NCBI GenBank assembly: GCA_021825865.1
Contig: JAKAFU010000015.1
Span: 1 to 40,637 of the forward strand
DNA: 40,637 nt
From: a bacterium
GTDB lineage: Bacteria; SZUA-79; Acidulodesulfobacterales; Acidulodesulfobacteraceae
Reading direction: 5' to 3'
Shown here: in pieces, positions 1 through 7,502 of the stretch
How the letters are laid out: every line of letters starts with the position of its first letter
Position numbering within the stretch: position 1 is the first letter of the stretch
The notes under the pieces: generated by a model
Told to the model about the DNA's origin: nothing
Seen by the model: only the letters and a program-made list of their open reading frames with translations
The model's database searches: none
Position numbers and translations under genes: made by a program

Positions 1-1
1 A

Positions 2-514
2 GTTCATCCTCGTATATTGCCGCCGCAATCTATTAAGAACGGCTTCGGCAGTTATAATTTTATTTCCGACCGTTCAGGGATGAGCCAATTAAATTTTGAA
101 ATTCAGCATGATGGCGAAAATCCCGTGTTCTCAAGTAGAAATATTAAAATAAATCCTGCAGGTCTATATAAATTTCACATTTCTCTAAATGTTTCCCACA
201 TTTCAGCAGGCAAGCCGTTTATGATAAAACTTGTTCCGGTAGACAGGTTTGGCAATGTAATCCAGAATATTAACAAAATGAAAGGAAAAGTCAAATTGAG
301 TTTAATATCCGATTCGGGTATAGAACGGAGCAGTATAATTAATTTTAAGGACTTTGTAAACGGTGTCGCACTGATTAAAACAATTTTCAATAAAATTGGC
401 ACATTCTCTATACATGCAAAACCAATAGGCCGTATTATAAATCAAAAGATAAAACACAGCTCTGCTAAGATTAAAAATATAATACCGCCGAACAGTTTAC
501 TTTTGTCAAAATAA
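2..514 (+). CDS. C-terminal part of an Ig-like-domain protein (5' end outside window)
   Basis: The reading frame is open to the left edge; the first possible internal start is a TTG at 17 with no ribosome site, so this is best read as the 3' end of a longer gene. The visible part contains a stretch like the start of bacterial Ig-like/invasin repeats (AGKPFMIKLVPVDRFGNVI, encoded about 206-262) and a matching late strand (VNGVALIKTIFNKIGTFSIHA), the usual 'aGtpF...D.fGN...nG.a...f...G.y' pattern of a beta-sandwich. The tail after the domain is basic (KIKHSSAKIKN). Function is unknown; surface or periplasmic structural or adhesive roles are typical of such domains, but no signal peptide can be seen because the 5' end is missing. 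Confidence 0.6.
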   Translation, partial: VHPRILPPQSIKNGFGSYNFISDRSGMSQLNFEIQHDGENPVFSSRNIKINPAGLYKFHISLNVSHISAGKPFMIKLVPVDRFGNVIQNINKMKGKVKLSLISDSGIERSSIINFKDFVNGVALIKTIFNKIGTFSIHAKPIGRIINQKIKHSSAKIKNIIPPNSLLLSK

Positions 515-648
515 AATTTTTCTTGAATTAAAGTTTTTAAATTGTTATTATATATCATATACAGTATATATATATAATTATATATATAATATATAATAAT
601 CAGTCAAAGTAATAATTAAGAATTAGCAAAATTTAAAATCATAATAAC

Positions 649-722
649 GGCGGCATAGCCAAGCGGTAAGGCAGAGGTCTGCAAAACCTTTATCCCCGGT
701 TCAAATCCGGGTGCCGCCTCCA
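649..722 (+). tRNA. tRNA-Cys (GCA)
   Basis: The acceptor stem pairs GGCGGCA (649-655) with TGCCGCC (712-718). The anticodon loop CTGCAAA at 679-685 gives anticodon GCA (681-683). The T arm has the TTCAAAT loop, position 73 is T as expected for cysteine tRNAs, and CCA is encoded (720-722). It lies 58 bp upstream of the NfnA-like gene in the same orientation. The AT-rich stretch 515-648 before it contains no clear gene. Confidence 0.95.
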
Positions 723-780
723 CATGAATCAAGTTTTTTAAAAATAAAAATACAAGTTAAATAAATAAAGAGGTTGATTT

Positions 781-1623
781 ATGTATGAAATCATTGAAAA
801 TAAAAGCATTGGAGAAGGGGTCAATGTTTATAAAATAAATGCTCCGGATATTGCAGTTAAAGCTTTACCAGGTCAGTTTGTCATTTTGCGCGTACATAAA
901 AAAGGGGAACGTATTCCTATAACTATTGCGGATACGGATAAAAATTCAGGTTATATTACGATACTTGTCCAGACTTTGGGCAAAACAACGCATTTATTAA
1001 GTGAATTAAAAGCAGGGGAGGAGTTGGCGGACCTTGTAGGTCCATTAGGTATTCCTTCTGAAATTGAAAACTTCGGCACTGTAGTCTGTATCGGCGGAGG
1101 GTTCGGCATTGCGGCCGTTCATCCCATCGCAAAAGCTCTGAAAAATGCGGGGAACAATGTTATCTCAATTATAGGAGCTAGAAGGAAAGACCTTTTGCTG
1201 ATGGAAAATGAAATGAGAAATGCAAGCACCCAACTCTTAATAGCTACCGACGACGGCAGTTATGGAACAAAAGGATTTGTTACCGATATATTGAAAAAAT
1301 TAATAGTTGACGATAAAAAAAATATTATCAGGGTTATAGCGATAGGTCCTGTCCCTATGATGAAGGCAGTAAGCGATTTTACTAAAAAATATGATATAAA
1401 AACTATTGTAAGTCTGAATCCAATTATGATAGACGGAACTGGAATGTGCGGAGCCTGCCGCGTTTTAGTCGATGGACAGACAAAATTTGCATGCGTTGAC
1501 GGTCCTGATTTTGATGCGCATAAGGTTGATTTTGAGAACTTAGTAAATAGGCAGAGATTTTATAAAGATGAAGAGAAATCATCTTACGAGTGTCACAGAA
1601 AAGAGCATCATAAAGAGCAATAG
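781..1623 (+). CDS. NfnA/SudB-type FAD-NAD(P) and [2Fe-2S] subunit
   Basis: This 280-residue protein belongs to the ferredoxin-NADP reductase-like family that includes the small subunit of NADH-dependent ferredoxin:NADP oxidoreductase (NfnA) and Pyrococcus sulfide dehydrogenase SudB. An N-terminal FAD-binding barrel carries RIPITI (44-49). A nucleotide-binding domain contains VCIGGGFGI (102-110). The C-terminal [2Fe-2S] site has D218, C223, C226 and C238, matching the three-Cys/one-Asp ligation known for NfnA. A ribosome site AAAGAGG lies 7 nt before the ATG. The partner subunit follows at 1934. The enzyme is cytosolic and may balance NADH, NADPH and ferredoxin; a sulfur or sulfide role (SudAB) cannot be separated from an Nfn role by sequence alone. 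Confidence 0.88.
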   Translation: MYEIIENKSIGEGVNVYKINAPDIAVKALPGQFVILRVHKKGERIPITIADTDKNSGYITILVQTLGKTTHLLSELKAGEELADLVGPLGIPSEIENFGTVVCIGGGFGIAAVHPIAKALKNAGNNVISIIGARRKDLLLMENEMRNASTQLLIATDDGSYGTKGFVTDILKKLIVDDKKNIIRVIAIGPVPMMKAVSDFTKKYDIKTIVSLNPIMIDGTGMCGACRVLVDGQTKFACVDGPDFDAHKVDFENLVNRQRFYKDEEKSSYECHRKEHHKEQ

Positions 1624-1933
1624 GATTAATTAGCATAAATTGCAGCCGGTTGACTAAAGTCGGTCTATATTACATTTCATTTATTAATTTATAAATTAAA
1701 TCGTCGGCTATAGCAAGTTGTATAACTTATTAGATATCTAAACGAAACAATTCAGTATTCATTATAATACTAAAAATATAAAATTAAAAATTGAAGATGT
1801 TATTATTATTTTATCTAAAGAAATATTGAGAAGTTAACTAAATTGTTATGACGGGGAGGAATGGTTGTTTCTTATATTATAAGTCCTAACGTATATTATA
1901 TATAATAAATTATAAGACAGCTAAAATTAAAAT
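1624..1933. other. Spacer between NfnA-like and NfnB-like genes
   Basis: These 310 AT-rich bases hold no convincing gene. A TTGACT at 1650-1655 has no good -10 at a normal distance. A GGGGAGG (1853-1859) sits only one base before an ATG opening a 14-codon frame, too close to be a convincing ribosome site. Whether the two subunits are co-transcribed is unclear. Confidence 0.5.
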
Positions 1934-3385
1934 ATGGAAAATAAAAATAAAGAACAGATAATTCTTAACACTAAGGAAAGATTAAAAATAATACGTCATG
2001 ATATGCCTGCGCAAAATCCGGCAAAAAGAGTGCAAAATTTCAAAGAGGTTTCCATAGGTTATTCAATAGAAGAGGCAATTGAAGAAGCAAAAAGATGCAT
2101 TGATTGCAAAGTGCCCTATTGCATCCAGGGATGTCCTGTAAGCATTGATATTCCTGCCTTTATAAAATTGATAGAAAAAGGCGATTTTCTTGGAGCTGCA
2201 AAAAAAATCAGAGAAAAAAGTTCACTGCCGGCTATATGCGGGAGAGTTTGTCCTCAGGAAGACCAGTGCGAAAAAGTTTGTACCGTCGGAAGAAGAAAAG
2301 ATTCAACCTCGGTAGCCATTGGTAACCTTGAAAGATTTGTGGCAGATTATGAGGCTGAGCACGACAAAAAAAATAATCTTTCTAATGACAAATATTTATA
2401 CGATAAAAAAATTGCAATAGTAGGTGCAGGACCGTCAGGGCTTGCGGCGGCAGGAGAATTGCGGCAGAAAGGTTATCGTGTGTCAATATTTGAAGCGCTG
2501 CATGAGGTAGGCGGCGTTCTTATATACGGAGTTCCTGAATTCAGGCTCCCTAAGTCGATTCTTTTAAGGGAAGTGCAGATTTTGAAGGATATGGGAGTAG
2601 AAATATTTACAAATGTCGTTATAGGCAAGACAATAACTGTAGATGAATTGTTGAATGAAAAAGGTTATAGCGCCGTTTTTATCGGAACGGGCGCAGGTAC
2701 ACCTAAGTTTTTGAATATTCCCGGAGAAGAACTAAACGGGGTTTATTCCGCTAATGAGTTTCTTACCAGAATAAATCTAATGCGGGCATATAATATGAAT
2801 GAGTATGATACGCCGATGAAATGCGGTAAAACATTAGTAGTTTTTGGAGCAGGCAATACTGCTATGGATGCAGTTAGAACAGGACTCAGATTGGGTTACA
2901 GCGATGCAAGAATATTTTACAGAAGGTCCCGCAATGAAATGACAGCCAGACTTGAAGAAATACATCATGCTGAGCAGGAAGGAATTAAATTTGAATTTCT
3001 GATAAATCCTATAAGATTTATCGGAGATGAAAAACAAGACCTGAAACAAGTAGAATGCGAAAGAATGGAGTTGGGCGAACCTGATGAAAGCGGACGCAGA
3101 AGACCTATACCGATTAAGGGGTCAGAATTCATCGCCGACATCGACGCTGCGGTTATTGCTATAGGAACTAATGTAAATCCGATTGTGCCGTCTAGCACTC
3201 CCGGTATGGATTTAAATAAGTGGGGATATATTATAGCAGACGAAAAGACCGGAAAAACAACCAAGAAAGGTGTATTTGCAGGCGGCGACATAGTTACAGG
3301 CGCTGCGACCGTTATTCTCGCAATGGGAGCAGGCAAAAATGCCGCTGATGCCATAGATGAGTATTTGAAAACAAATATCTGGTAA
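1934..3385 (+). CDS. NfnB/SudA-type (GltD-like) flavo-iron-sulfur subunit
   Basis: This 483-residue protein is homologous to the glutamate synthase small subunit (GltD) and to NfnB/SudA. Near the N terminus eight cysteines (55, 58, 63, 67, 102, 106, 112, 116) form the Fe-S binding module. An FAD-binding Rossmann motif IVGAGPSGLAAAGEL lies at 162-176, and a second nucleotide-binding motif VVFGAGNTAMDA at about 300-311. The C-terminal GGD motif (AGGDIVTGAATV) completes the FAD site. With the preceding gene it should form a cytosolic heterodimer for electron bifurcation among NADH, NADPH and ferredoxin, or a sulfide dehydrogenase. No glutamate synthase large subunit is nearby, which argues against a plain GltD. 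No obvious Shine-Dalgarno precedes the ATG. Confidence 0.88.
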   Translation: MENKNKEQIILNTKERLKIIRHDMPAQNPAKRVQNFKEVSIGYSIEEAIEEAKRCIDCKVPYCIQGCPVSIDIPAFIKLIEKGDFLGAAKKIREKSSLPAICGRVCPQEDQCEKVCTVGRRKDSTSVAIGNLERFVADYEAEHDKKNNLSNDKYLYDKKIAIVGAGPSGLAAAGELRQKGYRVSIFEALHEVGGVLIYGVPEFRLPKSILLREVQILKDMGVEIFTNVVIGKTITVDELLNEKGYSAVFIGTGAGTPKFLNIPGEELNGVYSANEFLTRINLMRAYNMNEYDTPMKCGKTLVVFGAGNTAMDAVRTGLRLGYSDARIFYRRSRNEMTARLEEIHHAEQEGIKFEFLINPIRFIGDEKQDLKQVECERMELGEPDESGRRRPIPIKGSEFIADIDAAVIAIGTNVNPIVPSSTPGMDLNKWGYIIADEKTGKTTKKGVFAGGDIVTGAATVILAMGAGKNAADAIDEYLKTNIW

Positions 3386-3791
3386 ATTTATTGAGAGACG
3401 AAATATTTCAGATATACGTGCAAACGGATAAACGTATATATATTTTATTCACCGGCGTCAATTAATTGAAATATTAAAAAATAATATTGACAATATATTA
3501 AGATTTACTGTAATATTAAAGTATGTTTTTACTTATTTTTTTAATTTTTTGTTGAAGCAGTTTACTTGTATATATTTATAAATATTTTCTTATTATAAAG
3601 GTATTTTTTATAAATATATTTCTTTGTGAACATATTTTATTATAAATATATTTTATAAAGCCAAGCAGCATAAGATTCAATACCAATTTAAATATCTTTT
3701 GTTTTAACTGTTGGCAGGCGGCGTTATAATAATCGCGGATGCAATAAATTAAATTCTTGTATGTCTATAAGAAATTACTTTGCTTAAAACT
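3386..3791. other. AT-rich spacer before tRNA-Leu
   Basis: I see no gene here. The core TATAAATAT(A)TTT occurs three times at exact 32-nt intervals (3577, 3609, 3641). A perfect TATAAT (3725-3730) about 60 nt upstream of tRNA-Leu could be its -10 box, with only a weak -35 (TTTAAC, 3703-3708). Confidence 0.4.
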
Positions 3792-3879
3792 GCCGGGGTG
3801 GCGGAAGTGGTAGACGCAAGGGACTTAAAATCCCTCGGAACTTAGTTCCGTGCCGGTTCGATTCCGGCCCTCGGCACCA
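3792..3879 (+). tRNA. tRNA-Leu (UAA)
   Basis: The acceptor stem pairs GCCGGGG (3792-3798) with CCTCGGC (3869-3875), with discriminator A and encoded CCA (3877-3879). The anticodon stem AGGGA/TCCCT encloses the loop CTTAAAA, giving anticodon TAA (3826-3828). A long variable arm (CGGAACTTAGTTCCG) and total length of 88 nt confirm a class II tRNA for leucine. Confidence 0.95.
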
Positions 3880-3993
3880 ATCAATAGTCGTTTAACCTTT
3901 CATAATCTGATTACCATGCCATTGAATTGAGTATCAATATAATAATATTGTCTCAGTGCCGATTTACCTGAATCTCAGATTAAACTATATAAC

Positions 3994-4050
3994 AAAATAC
4001 AGTAAAATCCGAGCATAGCTATTTGCTTAGCGATTGTTTTGCCGTATTTT
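3994..4050 (+). terminator. Possible terminator after tRNA-Leu
   Basis: AAAATAC (3994-4000) can pair with GTATTTT (4044-4050), with partial inner pairing (GAGCA with TGCTT), followed by TAATTT. The stem is imperfect, so this is tentative. Confidence 0.3.
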
Positions 4051-4237
4051 TAATTTATTCATGATGCAATCTAATAAATATTTATTCAAAATTCTTTGAT
4101 TATTAATAGTTGCATATTGTTATATTTAATTATTCAAAATTTATATATAGTTATATTTTTATATAATAATAATCATATATATTTTTTATGTAAACATTAA
4201 TATTAAAAAAAATAGTTTTATATTAATGTTTTTTTTA

Positions 4238-4264
4238 TTGACATTCAAAACATTAAGTGATAAT
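4238..4264 (+). promoter_or_regulatory. Promoter of the binding-protein gene
   Basis: A perfect -35 TTGACA (4238-4243) is followed after 15 bp by GATAAT (4259-4264). The surrounding box TTTTATTGACATTCAAAA is nearly repeated upstream of doxDA (5482-5499). Confidence 0.55.
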
Positions 4265-4385
4265 TATATTATATTGTATTAAAAGTACAACATTCAGCAA
4301 TAAATAATATACAGTTTACATACAGTTTACGTTCTAATATAAAACTAGATCGAAAAATCAAATTAACTTTTAGGAGGCAAGAATT

Positions 4386-5378
4386 ATGAACGAAAGTTCA
4401 AAGAAGTTTTACAAACTTTTGGGCGTTGTTATGGCTTTTGTATTTGTAATTTCTATGACAATGTCTAACAGTTCTTTTGCTATGGGGATTAAAAGAATAT
4501 TCCCCCCATGGTGCAAACAGGGCGATCCAGCTCTTCATCAGGGATATAAGTTTAATGCAATAACAGTCGACAATAATCCGGATTATCACGGAAATATTAC
4601 TACTGTTACATTGCATCCGAAATCCAGTTTAGTACTTTATATCGGAGGAAACATATTCTTTGTGCTTCCGCGTTTAGTTAAAGCGTTTCTTAAAGAATAT
4701 CCAAATGTTAAACATGTATTTTACATTACCATTCCTCCCGGAATTCTGATTAGAATGTGGAAACACGGGGATACAATCACCCTTGGCAATTTAACAATGC
4801 ATGTTGTGCCGGATGTATATATGGCAGGAGCAAAAAAATTAAACTATACTAAGAAAATCGGCATGACGGTAGGTAAAAAAGTGACTTATGTTACAAACGA
4901 CCTTGAAATCATGACCGACAAAGGCAATCCTTATCACATAACCGGCTTAAAAAGCTTTTTAAATCCAAAATTAAAGTTGTCTATGCCGAATCCTGAATGG
5001 GAAGGAATTGCAAAGCAGATTAAAATGTCGTTAATAAAAGCAGGCGGCAAAAAATTAGAGCAGGCTGTTTATAATTACGGCGTTAAATCTGGAAGAGTAT
5101 ATTTGACGCATATTCATCATCGTCAGACACCTATAAGAATTATGCAGCATAAATCTGATGCAGGCGTAAATTGGTATTCTGAAGTGAAGTTCCAGGAAAT
5201 GATAGGTAATCCCATAACAGGGGTTAAGATTCCTGCAAGTCAGAATACGACAGCTCTTTACGGTGCAGCTATGACAAAAGGCGCGCCAAATAAAGTTGCC
5301 GCAAAAGAATGGTTAAATTTCTTAAAAACAAAAACAAGCTTAAGTATATTTGAAAGATACGGTTTTAAAGCTCCTTGA
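4386..5378 (+). CDS. Orphan periplasmic substrate-binding protein (ModA-like fold)
   Basis: This 330-residue protein has a signal peptide (hydrophobic core about 11-25, likely cleavage after FA at 32). The mature part looks like a type-2 periplasmic binding protein of the molybdate-binding-like group: a first strand and helix around LVLYIGGNIFFVLPRLVKAFLKEYP (family pattern with an aromatic-P end), a central DAGVNWYSE segment, and the typical C-terminal pattern of a 'KGAPNKVAAKEWLNFL' helix followed by FERYGF. No permease or ATPase gene is adjacent. The mature protein has one Cys (C43) and many His, including H242, H244 and H245 (THIHHRQTP). It is the first gene of a cluster with doxDA and a secreted DsrE-like protein, so a sulfur oxyanion or metal ligand is plausible, but the ligand is unknown. 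AGGAGG precedes the ATG by 8 nt. Confidence 0.75.
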   Translation: MNESSKKFYKLLGVVMAFVFVISMTMSNSSFAMGIKRIFPPWCKQGDPALHQGYKFNAITVDNNPDYHGNITTVTLHPKSSLVLYIGGNIFFVLPRLVKAFLKEYPNVKHVFYITIPPGILIRMWKHGDTITLGNLTMHVVPDVYMAGAKKLNYTKKIGMTVGKKVTYVTNDLEIMTDKGNPYHITGLKSFLNPKLKLSMPNPEWEGIAKQIKMSLIKAGGKKLEQAVYNYGVKSGRVYLTHIHHRQTPIRIMQHKSDAGVNWYSEVKFQEMIGNPITGVKIPASQNTTALYGAAMTKGAPNKVAAKEWLNFLKTKTSLSIFERYGFKAP

Positions 5379-5400
5379 TAGAGTTGTATTAAAATATCGT

Positions 5401-5460
5401 TTATTTGCGGATGTAATTCAGATTTGATTGCAAGCCAAAATGAAGCGCATCCGCAAATAA
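5401..5460. repeat. Perfect 13-bp inverted repeat between binding protein and doxDA
   Basis: TTATTTGCGGATG (5401-5413) is exactly mirrored by CATCCGCAAATAA (5448-5460) around a 34-nt loop. A short palindrome GCACATTGTGC (5461-5471) follows, then only four T's. It could be a terminator, an mRNA-processing or stability hairpin, or an operator. Confidence 0.55.
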
Positions 5461-5486
5461 GCACATTGTGCATAGGTTGTGTTTTA

Positions 5487-5514
5487 TTGACTTACAAAAT
5501 AATTTAATAGTAAT
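5487..5514 (+). promoter_or_regulatory. Candidate promoter of doxDA
   Basis: TTGACT (5487-5492) is followed after 16 bp by AGTAAT (5509-5514). The box matches the one upstream of the binding-protein gene in 16 of 18 positions, which supports both. Confidence 0.45.
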
Positions 5515-5619
5515 TGAATTATTGATAAAAAAATTTAAAATTCTTAAATTTGTCAAAGAAACCTATAAATAATGCAATTTAAGCAAATGTAATAAATGTA
5601 ATTAAATGGGGTAAAGAAA

Positions 5620-6666
5620 ATGGCAAACAATTTTGATGTTAAAGACAGTACGTTTTATCGTTATTTAGCCTATGCTGCAATTCCCTTAAGGATTACACTC
5701 GGCTGGATGTTTTTTTCGGCCGCGTGGAGAAGGGTTGTATTATCGGCAGGGAAATTAGAGCCTAACTCGCCGTTGTGGGTGGGGCATAAGTTTAATACTT
5801 TTATTCCTCATGCAAGCGGATTTATGGGTGTGCATTCTCTGATTCACACATTATTATTAAATCCGGGCGCGTTAGCTGTGTTTCTTGATATATTTACGGT
5901 AATTGAGTTCTTAGTCGGGCTTTCATTAATATTTGGGTTGTTTTCAAGACTTGGCGCATTCGGCGCGGTTTGTTTAGCATTTGGAATATTGTTCGGTTCA
6001 GGATGGCTGGGAGCAACATGTCTTGATGAATGGCAGGTAGGTTCGGTCGAACTAGTGATTGGGCTTCTAATATTGTTCGTCGGCAGCGCATGGTCGTTTG
6101 ACGACTTAGTCAGAAATGCCTGGCCAAATTTTGCTAATTCATTCGGCTACAGATTAATTGGAAACGGTCCATTGTGGGGAAACGGTTTTGTAACATGGGT
6201 TATAATATTCACCGTTTTCGGAACATTAGTAACTATGGGTTCAAATCAATTATTCGACGGCGGAGTCTGGGGAAAATTGCATAATTTTGGCGCAAAAGTC
6301 GTAGTTTCGGTATCTAATGCTAAAATTACCTCTAATAATGTTAAATTTCTAGCATACAGAATTGGCGGAAGCGGCGGCGCTCTGGCAAATATTATGAAAG
6401 TAAAATTGGTTAATGCTGCCGGAAAAACAGTGTATTTATGGAACAATAAAGCCGTAGTTTCACTTCCAAAATCAGATATACATAACATTTACGTTAATAA
6501 AATGACGGTTAATAAATTCAGTCTTGAAATGCCTCTTGGCGCCAAAGCATTTATAACTTTGCCGTTTGCTAAAAAAATTAAGGCGTTGAAAGCAGGAAGT
6601 TATAAATTAGAATTAGAAAATGTCGGCGGACAGGTATTTTCAGGTTCTGCTCAATATAACGGATAA
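5620..6666 (+). CDS. doxDA: DoxD-DoxA fusion, thiosulfate:quinone oxidoreductase
   Basis: This 348-residue membrane protein fuses the two small subunits of thiosulfate:quinone oxidoreductase, which oxidises thiosulfate to tetrathionate and passes electrons to the quinone pool. Residues about 15-165 match DoxD closely: PLRITLGWMFFSAAWRRVVL, then KLEPNS, GHKFN, FTVIEFLVGLSL, and the signature GSGWLGATCLDEWQVGS with C134, across about four membrane segments. One more membrane segment (about 188-208) leads into a C-terminal DoxA domain, a beta-rich module expected outside the membrane. Archaeal Acidianus encodes doxD and doxA separately; acidithiobacilli have the fused form, as here. A 65-bp gap leads to the DsrE-like gene. 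The start is an ATG after a GGGGT stretch. Confidence 0.92.
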   Translation: MANNFDVKDSTFYRYLAYAAIPLRITLGWMFFSAAWRRVVLSAGKLEPNSPLWVGHKFNTFIPHASGFMGVHSLIHTLLLNPGALAVFLDIFTVIEFLVGLSLIFGLFSRLGAFGAVCLAFGILFGSGWLGATCLDEWQVGSVELVIGLLILFVGSAWSFDDLVRNAWPNFANSFGYRLIGNGPLWGNGFVTWVIIFTVFGTLVTMGSNQLFDGGVWGKLHNFGAKVVVSVSNAKITSNNVKFLAYRIGGSGGALANIMKVKLVNAAGKTVYLWNNKAVVSLPKSDIHNIYVNKMTVNKFSLEMPLGAKAFITLPFAKKIKALKAGSYKLELENVGGQVFSGSAQYNG

Positions 6667-6731
6667 TTTAACAGTTATTTATAGTCGTTTAAGTGTGATA
6701 AATATAAAATTAACTAAAAAAGGAGAAGAAA

Positions 6732-7298
6732 ATGAAAAAGAAAAGCTCTTTATTAAGCATTGCAATTATGGCATTTGCAATTGCCGTTTTTTCAATGACA
6801 TCTAATGCTTATGCAAATTGGAGAGGAACAGCTCCAACGATTCATCCTGCCGGATGGTACGGTTGGCACAATGTTAACGGTGTTAGAAAATATTTTCCTA
6901 ATTTATCAATAAGCCCTGCTTTTACAATGGGTGCTCCGATGGTACCGGGAAAAATTTATCATGCAATTTATGTAATCAGCGCAAATAATAAAGTAAAAAT
7001 GAATAAAATCATCGATAATATTCATAATGCTTTAAACGACCCAAGATTAAAAGGTCATATTGTTGTCGAATTACAGGCATTTAGCGCAGGAACGCATCTA
7101 TATTTTAAAGGCAATGGATATAAAAAGGCTTTATTGACTTTAAAAAAAGACGGCGTAGAGTTAGTTCAATGTGCAAACAGCTTATATGAATTGCATATTC
7201 CGGTATCAAAAATATATTCATTTGTGAAAGTTGTTCCGTCAGCTCAGGGCGAAATTATCTTAAGAGAAGCAGAAGGATATGCATATTTAAAACCCTAA
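6732..7298 (+). CDS. Secreted DsrE-family protein
   Basis: This 188-residue protein has a clear signal peptide (charged MKKK, hydrophobic 8-22, likely cleavage after AYA at 28). The mature C-terminal half follows the DsrE/DsrF-like pattern: a GHIVVELQAFSAG strand, a KALLTLKKDGVELVQCANSL segment with the conserved cysteine (C147), and the end motif VVPSAQGEIILREAEGYAYLKP. Cytoplasmic DsrE proteins carry persulfide sulfur. Exported single-Cys relatives are less well understood, and a sulfur-carrier or sulfur-binding role at the DoxDA step is inference. AGGAG lies 6 nt before the ATG. It is the last gene of the cluster, with a strong terminator after it. Confidence 0.85.
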   Translation: MKKKSSLLSIAIMAFAIAVFSMTSNAYANWRGTAPTIHPAGWYGWHNVNGVRKYFPNLSISPAFTMGAPMVPGKIYHAIYVISANNKVKMNKIIDNIHNALNDPRLKGHIVVELQAFSAGTHLYFKGNGYKKALLTLKKDGVELVQCANSLYELHIPVSKIYSFVKVVPSAQGEIILREAEGYAYLKP

Positions 7299-7358
7299 TA
7301 AACGTTTCTATGTGTTTATAGAGTAAGTATATTGCATGATGTAATTAGATTTGGATTT

Positions 7359-7406
7359 AAAAGTCTGTTGTAAAATTGTAAAATTTTATAACAGACTTTT
7401 TTTTTA
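7359..7406 (+). terminator. Rho-independent terminator of the doxDA cluster
   Basis: AAGTCTGTTGTAAAATT (7361-7377) pairs with AATTTTATAACAGACTT (7382-7398) with a single G-U pair, a 4-nt loop and extra A-T pairs, running directly into nine T's. Confidence 0.9.
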
Positions 7407-7502
7407 TCAAATATTTCATTACATAATAATCAGTCATTGAAAAGCAATATCCTAAAAATAATTATTGCTAAAAAATTTAAAAATGATAATATATAAATAA
7501 TT

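Larger units (their letters stand above)
3880..4385. other. Long spacer between tRNA-Leu and the binding-protein gene
   Basis: About 500 AT-rich bases contain no gene that I can support. They hold a possible tRNA-Leu terminator (3994-4050), a sigma70-like promoter (4238-4264) and the ribosome site AGGAGG (4372-4377) of the next gene. The roughly 120-nt leader downstream of the promoter has no recognised riboswitch. Confidence 0.5.

Noticed and set aside
1650-1671. TTGACT/TATATT as a promoter between the Nfn-like genes
   Set aside because: The spacer is only 10 bp, too short for sigma70.
1861-1905. 14-codon frame (MVVSYIISPNVYYI) after GGGGAGG as a leader peptide
   Set aside because: The ribosome-like sequence ends one base before the ATG, too close for initiation, and the peptide has no regulatory codon pattern.
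2965-3354. 129-codon antisense frame inside the NfnB-like gene
   Set aside because: It lies within a conserved FAD/NADP region of the + strand gene and has no ribosome site or recognisable domain.
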